DNA from: Alopecurus myosuroides
Taxonomy: Eukaryota; Streptophyta; Magnoliopsida; Poales; Poaceae
DNA: 64,000 bases
Assembly: GCA_028641055.1 (NCBI GenBank)
Contig: CM054057.1
Location: 724,557,931 to 724,621,930 of the forward strand
Direction: 5' to 3'
Part shown: one piece after another, positions 11,258 through 23,529 of the stretch
Position numbering within the stretch: the stretch's first letter is position 1
How the letters are laid out: each line of letters begins with the position of its first letter
Program-made: the position numbers and the translations under genes
The notes under the pieces: generated by a model
Databases searched by the model: none
What the model saw: the letters and a program-made list of their open reading frames with translations, nothing else
Told to the model about the DNA's origin: nothing

Positions 11258-12280
11258 ATGCCTCCTCGTCGCGACCCCAACAACAACAACAATGATGCCC
11301 TACAGCAGATGCTCACTTCCCAAGCCCAACTTCTGCAGATGATGACTCAGTTTGTAGCAGCAATGAACAACAACAACAACAACAACAATCCCCCACCACC
11401 ACCCCCAATGGATAGACTTACCAGATTTCTGAGACTTAGGCCTAACAAGTTCTCATATGCTACTGATCCTATTGAGGCAGACGACTGGCTTCGTTCGATC
11501 AACAAGGACTTAGTAACTTGTGAGTGCACTGATGCGGAGAAGGTGAGATTCACCGCACATCTGTTAGAAGGACCTGCTGCAATGTGGTGGGAAACTTACC
11601 AAGTGACTCATCCACTGGAAGGCATGACTTGGGATGATTTCAAGGAGGGATTCCGCAATGCACATATCTCATCTGGGATAATGAACCTCAAGAAGGAGGA
11701 GTTTCGTAACCTGAAGCAGGGAGGTAGAACTTTAAAGGAGTATATGGATGATTTCCATTCTTTATCAAGGTATGCACCAGAGGACATTGACACTGATGCC
11801 AAGAGGAAGGAGAAATTTCTCAATGGACTTAAAGGAGAACTGAAGATACCTTTGTCTGTAGCATATGCCCCAAATTATCAAACTCTGTTGGACCAAGCCA
11901 TTACCTTGGATAACAACATGACAAAGGAGGAAAATAGGAAGAGGAAGTACAGTAATGGTGGGAAATACCAATCTGGACCCTCATATAAGAGGCACACATC
12001 CAATGGAGGACACAATTTCCATAAACATGAGAACCATCACAATGGTGGGAATGGACACACTCATAATGGTCATGATCATGTTGAAGGACTCAAGGAAACC
12101 AATGGTAACCACAATGGTCACTCAAATGGCAATGGACACCACAACCACAACCATGAAGTGAAGAGGGATCTTAGTCAAGTGATGTGTTTCAAGTGCAGAA
12201 ACAAGGGACATTATGCAACTTCCCAGAGCAGAAGACTGCAGAAGCTTCCAAGCCTAACCCATTCAAGAAGGGGCATGTGA
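11258..12280 (+). CDS. gag: Gag of chromovirus (Tekay/Del) type, frameshifted at the zinc knuckle
   Basis: The start is the ATG giving MPPRRDPNNNN, preferred over upstream starts because Gag proteins of this lineage open this way. Asn/Gln- and Pro-rich N-terminus (residues 1-50) is followed by the retrotransposon Gag domain (about 55-220) with the diagnostic DPIEADDWLR, EGPAAMWWETY, LKKEEFRNLKQG and LSRYAPEDIDTD motifs. A His/Asn/Gly-rich stretch (about 245-305) precedes a zinc knuckle that starts CFKCRNKGH but lacks the last Cys. The frame changes there (about 12220), and sequence in the +1 frame continues to a stop at 12316-12318. The product would form virus-like particles for reverse transcription. 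No pol follows, so the element depends on a partner. Confidence 0.85.
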   Translation: MPPRRDPNNNNNDALQQMLTSQAQLLQMMTQFVAAMNNNNNNNNPPPPPPMDRLTRFLRLRPNKFSYATDPIEADDWLRSINKDLVTCECTDAEKVRFTAHLLEGPAAMWWETYQVTHPLEGMTWDDFKEGFRNAHISSGIMNLKKEEFRNLKQGGRTLKEYMDDFHSLSRYAPEDIDTDAKRKEKFLNGLKGELKIPLSVAYAPNYQTLLDQAITLDNNMTKEENRKRKYSNGGKYQSGPSYKRHTSNGGHNFHKHENHHNGGNGHTHNGHDHVEGLKETNGNHNGHSNGNGHHNHNHEVKRDLSQVMCFKCRNKGHYATSQSRRLQKLPSLTHSRRGM

Positions 12281-12477
12281 ATCATATCAACATGGATTTT
12301 GTGAATGGTAACCCCTAACTCATTTTATTCCATCACATGTTCCATTATCCAAATTGCCTGGTGGAAGTACAATCTCAAGTATATTTTCTTAAGGGGGTTA
12401 GCCTAGATATTAACCGTAGGAAAACCCATCCACACCTATTTGCTAGCCATTCCGAATCGCGGGACGAGATTCATCTT

Positions 12478-12490
12478 AAGGGGGTTAGTT
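12478..12490 (+). other. Polypurine tract (nested element)
   Basis: aagggggttagtt abuts the 3' LTR and is preceded by 'cgggacgagatt', the usual context before the plus-strand primer in this lineage. The outer element has the matching 'taagggtggtagtc' at 16371-16384. Confidence 0.75.
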
Positions 12491-15109
12491 TGTAACATCC
12501 CAAATTTTACATTTGGAATGTTTTGCATTTAGAGCATCCGCATAGCATGACATCATTTCAAAACTTGCATTTGAGTGTTGCATTTTAAACCTCAAAACAA
12601 AATCGTGTTTAAAAAGCTCAAAATCCTGCTATAAGGCGTTTATAAGCTAAAGGATAATTGAATATTTTTTTTTGCCTAAAATTACTTAATAATAGTCAAA
12701 TATGATAGAGTTTTAAATTACAAGATTTTAGAAATTTGTTTGACTCGATTCCGAGTTATATTTCAAAAGTTATTAGCATTTTAGTTTTGGTAAAAAAAAA
12801 AAAAAAAAAAGAAACTGCGAGCTCGCATGGGCCGGCCCAGCAGCCTCGTACGATCGTACGAATCCGGTACAAATCCCGTTTTTCTTGACCTATGCTCATT
12901 CAAACTCGCATATCTCTTCATCGGAGAGTCCAAATTCAATTCCGCTTCTTTCTACTTGTTCCCTACTCCAAGGAGCAACTTTCCACCGACCTACCCACCT
13001 ATAAATACCCCAGCCCGGCCGTGAGGTCGTCCCAAACTCGAAACTCCAATTTCAGATCTGTTTTGTGGTATTTTACTCACCACGGTGCGTGAGTTCCGGT
13101 TGACGTTCAAGCCTTCACGAGAGTTTTAGATCTCGTCGATACCAATCCATCCCAAGAAACCTCACCTCTTTTCATCCACCACAGCCGGAGAATTTCGCGA
13201 TCTACGCTTTCAGATCTGAAGCGGTAATTACTCAATTACTCTTCAACCGTTTGTCCGTTTTCGCTCAAATTTCTACTGTAGCTGCATCTCATCATTATCT
13301 ACAATTTTCGTTCTTTGAGTTTTTCGATTTGAGTTACAGATCTGTTTCTATAATTCCGATCTACTTTTACCACCGGAGTAACTCGAAATTTCAAATCTAT
13401 ACTTCGTTCTTAGTCATCCATGAAGTGGTCGTTGATAGTTTTACTTGCTTTTTAGATCTTATTAATGTGTTAGGTTTAGATCTACCTTTTTATGAACCTT
13501 ATTTCGATAAGATCTTGTAGATAGTTAATTAACCCTATTTAATTTGGTTAAGCTGCTTCTTTGCCTCTTGTTGCATTACAAACTTTTTCATGCATCATAA
13601 CCATGTTATTAACACCAGAGAACATCATTGTTAGTAATTATTGCTAGTTGTGAATTTGGTGCATTAATTTGATCATGGCATAACATGCATACATATTTTT
13701 GTATTGTTTTCTATGTTATGTTTGTGTTGTATGTTTATGTGTGGCATGTTTTGCTTGTATTAGATTGTGAAGAGGAGCAAGTCTACTCTTGTTGCTGTTA
13801 TTCTTGTTGTGATTGTTCATCCCGTTGCCAAGGCAAGTGACACACCATCAAATCTCCCATATTTTACTATGCATTATTAGTGTTTTTGAGTAGCATGCAT
13901 GATAGGAAATTTTACTAAGTTATTATTATGCTATGCAAAATCCCAAGTAGTGTGTAGCCATCCTTTAGACTTGTTATTTTGGAGACTTAGTACTTAGTTG
14001 ATGCTTAGCCTTGCTACAAATTTGTTTTACTCAATGTTGTGGAAAAATTCTAAGTATAAATTTCAATGAAACACCTGGGTGGATTTTGGATGTGATTGGA
14101 TTATGTTGAGTGGCTCCCTAGGGCCATATCAATGGTGTTTATCACCGAAGGAGTACACTTGTGGATGGCCACCCAGGAAACAAAGAGATTCCTAAGTCCC
14201 TCTAATTTTAGTAGCTTCCCGTGCAGCCCTTTGACATATGGGCTCTGTCTTGATCAACTAAGTTGTGAGAGTTCAACCCATGCTTGACATGAAGATGTAG
14301 CAGAATTATAGGTGGAACGGGTCTTGCTGGTTGGGTTGAATTCTTGCTTCTGAAAGATCTCGTCTCAATTCTCTCCTTTCCATGATGCACTCCGCGTGTA
14401 TAGGATGTTTGGGCTAATTGAAGACAAAGGGTGAAAGTGCACAACCTCTGCAGAGTTAGAAACTATGATCATAGCCGTGTTCCCGGTAAGGACAACTTCA
14501 AGCAGCCGGACAAGGATGGACAGAAGAATCTCAACACCGTTTTGAAGAAGTAAAATTTGGCTAAGGAAATATTAGTTGTGGTGCTCATGGGTGTGTCCCA
14601 TGGTGCCAATCTTTGAAAGAAAACTCTTTTTCAAAAGTGTTAGGGAAAAACTTGCTTTCTGCAAAATAGCCTAAACTCCACCAAGCCAGATATGCATGTA
14701 GTTTAGACTTGCCATTTTATATCCACCATAGTGTCATTTTCCAGTACATTGTTTGTACTGAATCTCCTTCGGGGGCTGCATATTCCAACGTGCAGGAAAT
14801 TCAGAGGATGAAGTTTGATTAAGTGCTTGGATTCGAGTCTACACCCAACATGTAATGCCTGTGGCGCATGATTGAAGATGGAGGCTCATTGCTACCTTTA
14901 TTTCTGCTGTTTAGAACTCTGAGTTTTGCTAGCCTTTCAAGACTATGCACTTTGTAATAAAGCCATACTTGGCTATCCTGGATCCTTTGTAATAATTTTT
15001 GATACTTCTGCAAAGATACAATTACATTTTGTTCTGTGGTGCTAGCATTGATCCAGGGACTAGCACTTAACACAGTAGTTCTTACATTATTAAATGTGAG
15101 GGCGCTACA
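12491..15109 (+). repeat. 3' LTR of nested element
   Basis: 2619 bp, almost identical to the 5' LTR. Differences seen by eye include t/a near 12720, c/a near 12743, c/g near 13086 and small deletions near 13014 and 13096. It is followed by the tttgg duplication at 15110-15114. Confidence 0.93.
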
Positions 15110-15114
15110 TTTGG

Positions 15115-16384
15115 ATCCTAGCGGCATAGTGAGATGAAGCGGCCCGGACAACTTTACGTGTCCACGGACACGAGACCGTTCCCTGATTGGCTAGCGGGTG
15201 CGAGTATCTCTCACTATAGTGAATATCCAATTTGCAAAAAGTTGTTAATAACCCCTTGATCACCCTAGGATTGAAAAAAAATTTCTATGTTCAAACTTTC
15301 TATAAACAAAACAATCATCTTAATTCTTCTCATATCCTCTCATCTATTATTCACCTTCAAAATTTTCTAGATGACCTACCTCTTCAATACCATCAAGACA
15401 GGAATGTTGATGATCATACTAAGAAGTGCAAGAAGTATTTTCACCACAGGAAGACCTACACTCAAAACAATTGAAGAAAACTTGGAGATACACCAATACT
15501 TCACAACAATCAAGAATACCTCAAGACATGGAGAGAAGAATTTGAAGAACTCAAGAAGATATAGATGAGACCACCAATCTAGTTACTTTGTTAGAACAAT
15601 GTTAACGTGTTAGAGTATTGATCATACCAATGAGTGTGGTATGACAATATTAGTTTGTTTTCAAAAAAAAAACTTGTTGTTTGGTGTGAAGTTTGGTTGT
15701 TATGTGTAAGATGAGTTTCCTTGATCTGCTATTTTGGATAAGAACCTTCCTTGGCCATCTTTCTAAATCTCTACTCATCCCTACTAGACCAAACCCAACA
15801 CCATAATCATTCACCAACCATAGTGAGAACCATGTGAAATCATACAACCTTTACCCTATTGAAACACAAGCCATCCTATTTGAGGAATGCTAGTATCAAA
15901 TTTCCTTCTTCTGTGTGAAGGAACAATCACATCCATGATAAAATGCCAACTGCCTAATAAGGATCAAGCCAACCTTGGAGCTATCAAGCAATGGAAAAAT
16001 TTGCCTACCATGAGAGTTTCCTTAGAAATAGCATGGTGTTTGCCTTCAAGGATGACAACAACAAGAAGGAAGATTTCCAAGGACATCAAAAGACCAAGTT
16101 GAGAGGAACCCAAAGACTTTTGATTGACCCAAAGAGTGACCCCTCAGTGTCAAAGGTAGTTCAACAGATCTATGTTGGTCTACAGCTCTACCGCGAAGGA
16201 AAGTTTTACTCAAGCCAATCTCAAATAAATCTACACTCCAATCTAATGAAAATAGACTACACACAAAAGTTTCTTTTAAGGGTGGTAGCCCACCCAGTTG
16301 TTTTGGAATCCATTTACCCAAACCTAATCTTTCTTTCTGTCCTTCCCAAATCTCGGGACGAGATTTCTTTTAAGGGTGGTAGTC
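15115..16384 (+). mobile_element. Remaining internal region of outer element
   Basis: About 1.27 kb between the nested element and the 3' LTR. The first 130 bp match the leader of the nested element. A decayed copy of the accessory ORF lies near 15371-15568. The frame 15991-16389 crosses into the LTR and shows no recognisable domain. It ends with a polypurine tract preceded by 'ctcgggacgagatt'. No gag, protease or polymerase motif was found in any frame. Confidence 0.75.
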
Positions 16385-19300
16385 TGTAACATCCCTGATT
16401 TTTGGAAAATGCAAAAATCACAAAAATTTGAAACTTTTTGTTTTCATATAATGCAAGTCACCAAAAACCAAATGAGATGCAAGAAACAAAAGAAAACAAT
16501 ACATGTTCTAATGTTTTGGAAATGAAAATCCAATATACCTCTATTCCATAAACCCTAAAGTCATTTCAAAATAAATATTTCTACATAAAGAAATTTTTTT
16601 TTTCTTAAGCAAACCCTTACACCCAACATGTTTTCAACCCAATTATGATCTTGAAAATATTTTTGATATATAAAAACTGGAGAATTGTTATCTCTAATAT
16701 TTTCTTCTTGTCTCTAAAAAGGGTTTCACTATTATTGATAACCCCAAAATAGATATAAGTTGGATCATTGTTTTCCAAGTGTTATTTCAATCAACAAAAT
16801 AATATAGTGCTATAGAAATAAATTGTTTATGTAAACAAGTAAGACACTTTGAGAAAACAATGTTTTCATTTGGGAAAACCTTTCTACTTTTACTAAACCC
16901 CATTTCCAAATTTATTAAATAATTCTCTATGTTTGAAATATAACAAAAGGATACTAATTGTGGTTTCACTAATATGTTGAAAATATACAATATGAAAGTT
17001 CCTAAAAGGGTCTTAGGAAACAATAGTTGAATCATAGAAAATATTCTAAAAATTGTTTTAATCATATAAAAATTAATGTTTTCTATTTAGTGACTATCAT
17101 TGTTTCTTCATATTTTAAAATCATAAAATATGAAAACCATTAAAAATGATTTTGGAAAATTTCATTTGATCACATTGTTGTCTCTGATATTTTAATCAAC
17201 CAATAATTTTCATTTATATAATTGATATTTTTAAATAGCATTAATAGGCTATTAGTGAAATCATTTTTATTTCAAAATATGAAATAGCAAAACAAGTGTA
17301 AATGATTTTCAAAAATGATATTTGACTTATATAATGTCTCTTTATTTTTATAAAACCCTTTCTCAAAATTAAATATGATTTTCTATTAAAAATGCTATTA
17401 AGTCACTTTTAATGAATTATTCAAATTTCATAATTCAAAAATGTAATATGTTGAAAAGTTTATAAAAATGGTATTGTTAGAAAGTATTTCAAATATTATG
17501 AATTTATAATTTTGTTCCATGTTGATTTGATTATTTAAACAGAAGATATAAATTAAATAAGAAAACAGAAATAAAAAGAAAAAGAAAAAAAGGTGATGAC
17601 GTCATGATGACGTCATCGTCATCAAGCTCAGGCCGTTGCCCTCTCTACCGTTTCTTCCAAATTTATGGAGAGTTTAATCCGGGCGTTTCTTAGCCCATTA
17701 ATCCCCGACTATGCACTCTCCTTATAGCCCCCTGCTCCCTCTCTGCTCCCCCTCTCTTCTCCTCTGAAATCATGCCCCCTAGGCCGCCAAATTGCTCGCC
17801 GGAGATGCACGGGTCTGCCACGGTGGTTGCTCGATTCCGGCGAAGATAGGAAGCAATTGCTGCCCCTTTTTGGTCCTTTAGATCCCCCTCTGCCCGACGC
17901 TTCTCCTAAACCCCTCCTATGTTTTTGTTTCGCAGCGAAAGATCCGAGCTCACCGGAGACGCTCCGCCTCGGGTCCGCACCACGCCCCGCTAGGAGCCGC
18001 CACGGTGCACACCGTGGGAACCATCTGGTTCACCTCGTCGTGGCGCACCTCCCCGTGGTCTTCCTCGAGCTCAAACACCACCGGGGAAGCCCCGTCGTCC
18101 ACTTCCGACCGCTGCGCCACCGCCCACTCCATTTCCGGCGAGGAACTCCGGCGGGAGGTAACCCTAACTCCCTCCATTCAACCTCAACCGTTAGATCTAC
18201 TCTGTACGGGCCGGATTTGATCACTTACCTGAAGAGGTATCGGCGAATAAGAATGCGCCACGTCGGCCTGTGCGTTTAGTAGCTACTCGTCGCTCGGGGC
18301 AACGTGAAACCAGCCTGGGCCCAGCTCCTGTCCATCGCCCTGCGCGACAGATAAGAGGTTTTCGGCCCAGCTTGACTCTGGAATTAATTTCCGAATAAAT
18401 TAGAATTATAATTTTGCAGTTTAGCCCCTAGAACTTTGAACCATCATAACTTTTTAACCACTTGGCCAAATTTGATAAACTTGGACATTTTGAAATCCCC
18501 TGGATATGTAGAATCTTTTGACTTTAACCAAATTAAAATTTGACAATTTAAAATATGATCATTTTCAAATATGCTTGTTTGATGAAATTTGGCATAATTC
18601 AAATTCTACAAATCCAAAAATTGTAAATAAAATATATTTGGAAACCTTAGGATGTGTACTTTGATATCCTCTGTCCCAAAATAAAAATTGAACAGACTAA
18701 AATTTATTTTAGAATTATATGGCCATTTGAGCAAATTTGACTTAGTTTAAATTCTATAAATAATTTTAATATGTTTTATTAAGCAATGTTGCTCCATATG
18801 GCAACCTTAATCCATAGAAACCAGTGCCATAGAATTGTGGACACATATGAGCCATACCCATGTATTTTAGGCCAAGTTATCACACACATGTTTCACACCA
18901 TATTAAAAATGACTTAGGAAATATTTTGCTTAAGTGGTTCTATGTGTGTATGGCTATATGAAACCAAGGCTAAGTCCTTAGTGAAGTTTCAACTTATACT
19001 TAGCCAACAAATGAACCTAAAAACACTAGTACAAATGTTTCCATCAACTTCTTGCCTCCCCATGCTTGCTTCAAGATTTCACCAAGTTGGGATTTGTGAG
19101 AACCATGAAGTGCAATGGAGGACTTAACTATCTAGAGATTTTTCAACATGAAGATAGAAGACCAATGAAGGACTTAGAAAATAAAACAAACTTCAGAAGC
19201 ATCTCCAAGAAGTGGAAGCACTTAGAAGAAAAATAGAGAAACTTCCAGAAGACTAACCCCTTTCTCTCTAAGTCTTTTTCCTTCCCTTTTCTATTCTTCT

Positions 19301-21458
19301 CCTTTCAACTTGGTGGCAACATGAAGAGATATGAGGAATATCATTGAAGAAATTGAAGGAAGGGATTAGACTCCAAAACAACTAGAAGAAACTCCAGAAA
19401 ATACAAGTGTGAAGAAATCCAGAAGAAAACAACTCCCTCTCTCTCTTTCTATCCTTCTTCTTAAATTTTCTTTCAAATTAACTTAGTGGTATTTGTGCCC
19501 ATCCCATACCTAAACCAAGTAGTGAAGATCATGAAGATTTATCAAGTACAAGAGAAGCTTCACAACAAGGAGGAAACTACAATAGAAGCATGAAGATGAA
19601 CTTCAAGAAGACAAGCATGTGAAGACTAGAAGCAATCTATACAAGTTGAAGAATAACAAGTTATTTTTGTACAACCATTGACCCAAATGGAAAACCCAAG
19701 ACTTAGTAATATTTTCCCTTGATGATGAATTTAGTAGACCTACCCTAACCACAATGGAAAATACTAACATAATCACTCAAATATTTTTGAAGGTGAATAT
19801 GACCAAGTGTTTGCATGTATTACTTTAGTTGAAGAAGTAATATGTTTATTCTTAGTGAACTCTTGGAACTTCCTCGACAAGTATGGTTATAATAAAGTTA
19901 GTTTTATACATAACTCAACCTAGTCCTTTCCAAGTAAACCCTTGGAAACTCCATAACAATGTATTGAATCATTATGGAATGAATCTTTCAAAACTCAAAC
20001 CTTGACCTTGTCCTAGCCAACTTGGTCCAACTCCTTTGTTATGTTTATTTGCTATGTTTGCTTTCTCCACCTATGTGTTTGATTTCTAGGATGCTTGTTT
20101 ATTTTGTTATTGTGTTTTCAATGAATAGATTGTACGGAGAGCAACGATCTTTTGTGAAGAGAGTGTGATATCTTCACCAACTTCAACAAGGCAAGTAACA
20201 CACCATCAACTACCCATTATTTTCTATATGCATTAGTTGATTTTGAGTAGCATGCATGAGGAAATTACTAAGTTATATTATGCTATGCTATTATCCTAGT
20301 AGTGTGTAGCCATCTCTTTTACCCTTGTTATTTTGATAGCCTTAGAACTTAGTGGATGCTATGCAATATTACAAATTGTTTTACTAGATGTTGAGGAAAA
20401 ATTCTAAGTATAACTAAAGAATGAACCACCTGGGTGGAAGTGGTAAGACTGGGTTATGTTGAGTGTTGCCTCAGGGCCCTTGTTTAAGGGTTATTTCACT
20501 TGAGGTTGTCACTTGAGGATGGCCACCCAGGAACAAAGAGATTACTATGTCCCTCTAAATCTGGTAGCTTCCCGTGCAGCCTTTTGACAATATGGGCTCT
20601 GTCTTGATCAATTAAGTTGTGAGGGTTCAGCCCAGGCTTGACAAGCAGATGTAGCAAAATTATAGGTGGAACGGGTCTTGCCGGTGGGTTTGGACTTCTT
20701 CTTCTGAAAGATCTCGTCTCAATTTTCTCCTTTCCATGATGCACTCCGGGTGTATAGGATGTTTGGACTAATTGAAGACAAAGGGTGAAAGTGCACAACC
20801 TCTGCAGAGTCAACAAACTAAGATCTTAGCCGTGTCCCCGGTTATGACAACTATGAGCAGCTGGACAAGGATTGACGGAAGAATCATCATCAATTTCAAT
20901 AAGTAAAATTTTGACCAAGTGAACAGTATTGTGGTGCTTGGATCTTACTCCAATGTTGCCACCCCTTTGAAAAGAAAAGTTTCTTTTACAAAAGAGATAG
21001 GACAAAATTGGCTTTATGCAAACTTAGCCAAAACTCCACTCAGCCAAATGAGCATGTAGTATTAGTCTTGCCATTTATATCCACCATAGTGTTACTTGCC
21101 AATACATTAAATTGTATTGACTCCCTTGTGGCTGCATATTCCATATTGCAGATGATTCTGATGACGAGTGAGGATTTCGTTTAGGATCTCGAGACTATCG
21201 CCAACATGTTTTGCCTGTGGCACATGAAGAAGATGGCCTCAATGTTATTCATGTTTTCCGCTGTATATCTTTGTTTTCTGCTAGTCTTCTAAGACTATGC
21301 AAGTTGTAATACTATTTTGTAAAGACTGGATCATGCGATGTAATAGAATTTGATGCATTTGCATGATATTTCATTTTGTACTGTGGTGCTAGCAATTGAT
21401 CCAGGGTCTAGCACAATAACACAGGTATTCCATCTTTATTAAAAGTTGGGATGCTACA
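16385..21458 (+). repeat. 3' LTR of outer element
   Basis: 5074 bp. It repeats all landmarks of the 5' LTR, including the paired TGACGTCA sites (17597-17604 and 17608-17615) and palindrome CTAAGATCTTAG (20818-20829). It ends gatgctaca at 21458, followed by gttaa. Confidence 0.93.
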
Positions 21459-21463
21459 GTTAA

Positions 21464-22045
21464 CCTTGATTTTCTCTATGAAATTATGGAGAAGATAGGT
21501 TTTAGCCCCTTTTGGATTAGATTATTTAAGCAAATTACTCAATGTGGGTCCGTAGGGGTTAAAGTAAATGATGTAGAGAGGAACTTTTTCCTCTCAGGAA
21601 AAGGTTTAAGACAAGGGGATCCCTCCTTCCCATCTTATTCAATTTGGTAGTTGATGTTTTCTCTAAAATATTGGTTAAAGGGATTGGAGCTTTTTTGATT
21701 AGGGGCCTTTGTTCTGGGTTCCTTTTATGTCAAGTTGTGTGTCTGCAATATGCAGATGACACCCTCATTTTCTTAGAAGCCAATAAACATGTAGCTATTA
21801 ATTTGAAATGGGTTCTAACTTGGTTTGAGAAAAACTCATGGACGAAGGTCAACTATCACAAAAGTGAGCTTATCACTACTAATGTAGAAGTAGAGGAGTG
21901 ATAGGTTTTCTTTAACATCTTCCAATGTGTATTAGGGCCTTCCTAGTAAAGTATCTGGGTATTCCTTTGCATTTTGGTAGGATGAAAAGAGAAGATCTTC
22001 AACCTCCAGTGGATAATTTGTTAAAAATATTATCTGGCTGGAGGG
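21464..22045 (+). pseudogene. LINE reverse transcriptase, fragment b (YADD box)
   Basis: This continues fragment a in register: after the gttaa duplicate the frame reads NLDFLYEIMEKIGF, then RQGDP and the catalytic box QYADDTLIF with YADD codons at 21749-21760. A KYLGIPLHFGRM segment follows, typical of plant LINE palm/thumb. A one-base shift lies between RQGDP and PILFNLV near 21622-21630, and a stop follows near 21901. It ends in 'ctggaggg' where the gaggg target site of the Athila-type element lies. Confidence 0.85.
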
Positions 22046-23529
22046 TGATGACCCACAAGTATAGCGGTTGTATCATACTACTTTCGATAAATAAGAGTGT
22101 AGAACCCAATGAGGAGCAGTAGGTCTTGACAAGCAGGTTGGATAGAGACTTCACTGTAAACACTAGGAAACGGGTTTTTGGTGGTTTTTGATATAGCAGA
22201 TAAATAAAGTGCGAGTAAATAAAAGACAGTAAATATAATTGCAGCGAGTGGCCCAATCCTTTTGAGAGAAAATTACAAGCCGGTTGTTCTACTTATGATT
22301 ACAAAACGTTCTCGGGGACGCATGGGAATTTTGTCAAGTGCTTTCACTTCATACGGTTGATTAATATATATTGGTTCGATAAGTGTTGTGTGGGTGAACC
22401 TATGCTAATTCACCACCCAACTAGGACTAATACATACTTGTGATTATATCCCTTGTAAGCATCCGCAAATACAAGAAAGTAATTAAGATAAATCTAACCA
22501 CAACCTTAAAACTCCGGGATTCTAGGCTCCCTCGTGCATTGGTTTCCTAACGGGGGTTTAGGTTTCTATCACTCCAGCAAACCCACAATTAGTAGTTAAA
22601 TACACAATGCATCCTCCTAGGCCCATAAAGCTGAAGTATCATGTAGTGGACGTTCACATGGCACTACTAGAAGAATAGCACCACAACTTAAATATCAAAC
22701 CACTAGATATTACTTCAACATAATTCAACTACTAACATCATGACTTCTCTCATGTCCTCAAGAACTAAACAAACTACTCACAAGACATCATATGGATCAT
22801 AATTAGAGGTAATATAATGGATAATAACAATCTAGTCATAAAGCGTAAACACCGATAAACCTCACAAGCATCAACTACTAACAAGTAATCCACACCGGGA
22901 GAGATCTAGTAGAAAGCAACGCTAAAGACCCCTAACTGTTATAGCAGGATGAAGGTGGATGATGAGGGTGATGGTGCTGGTGGTGATGATGAAGACAATG
23001 GCGATCTTGATGATACCAAGAGTGATGACGGTGATGATCGCGATGATTCCCCCTCTCCGGGGAGGAATTTCCCCGGCAGATTTCTCCCTGCCGGAGAGCT
23101 TTTCTCTCTCTGTTATTTTCCGCCCCGAGGCGGCGGCAGAATATTTCGTCGATGATGTTCTGGGACTTAGGGTTCCCTTGGGGTCAAGTACACGAAATTG
23201 GGCGCCCAGAAGTAGGCCAGGGGAGCCAGACCACCCCGAGGCGCGGCCAAGGGGGTGGGCGCGCCGCCTGATGGTATTGGCCCCTGGTGGCCCCCTCCGG
23301 GTGCCCTTCTGGCTGGCTTCCTCCTCGGGACTTCTAAGCATTATCGTATACCCTTCTTCTGATCTTCCAAAATAGAGTATCTTGATGATGCTTTTTCCAT
23401 CAGATTTCTGGTCCCGGTGTTTCTTTTTCCATAAGATGAAATAACGTAAGTAATGCGTCATAAAATGAAATATATCGATGAATAATAGAAAATAAAAATA
23501 AAAAATAGTGATGCAAAATGGACTTATCA
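22046..23529 (-). repeat. 3' LTR of Athila-type element
   Basis: 1484 bp and complete relative to its partner. It includes a GC-rich region (22990-23340) with clustered 'ggcgcg' motifs. That region is absent from the other LTR. The 'ctcccccccac' tract next to it at 23531-23541 is the inverted polypurine tract. Confidence 0.88.

Larger units (their letters stand above)
7361..15109 (+). mobile_element. Nested gag-only gypsy element (Tekay/Del-like) with 2.6-kb LTRs
   Basis: The LTRs (7361-9982 and 12491-15109) begin TGTAACATCCCAAATT and end GGGCGCTACA. The duplication tttgg lies at 7356-7360 and 15110-15114. The internal region (2.5 kb) holds an accessory ORF and gag but no protease, reverse transcriptase, RNase H or integrase. 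It is inserted in the leader of the outer element, whose leader is homologous to this element's own: the tract 'atcctagcggcatagtgagatg' occurs at 10079 and again at 15115. This is an insertion into a relative. LTRs differ at about 5-6 sites by eye, so it is younger than its host. Confidence 0.94.
2175..21458 (+). mobile_element. Non-autonomous LTR retrotransposon with 5.1-kb LTRs (outer host element)
   Basis: Two near-identical LTRs of about 5.09 and 5.07 kb (2175-7264 and 16385-21458) begin TGTAACATCCCTG and end GATGCTACA. They are flanked by a perfect 5-bp duplication, gttaa, at 2170-2174 and 21459-21463. A tRNA-iMet-type primer site follows the left LTR, and a purine-rich tract precedes the right LTR. 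Without the element nested at 7361-15109, the internal region is only about 1.4 kb and has no gag or pol, so it must have moved with proteins supplied in trans. Size and organisation match the LARD class of grass elements (Sukkula is an example), but I do not claim identity. About 20 substitutions in 5 kb were seen by eye between the LTRs, so insertion was recent. Confidence 0.93.

Noticed and set aside
15991..16389. 132-codon frame at the end of the outer element
   Set aside because: It runs through the polypurine tract into the LTR, and no Gag, Pol or chromodomain motif was recognised.
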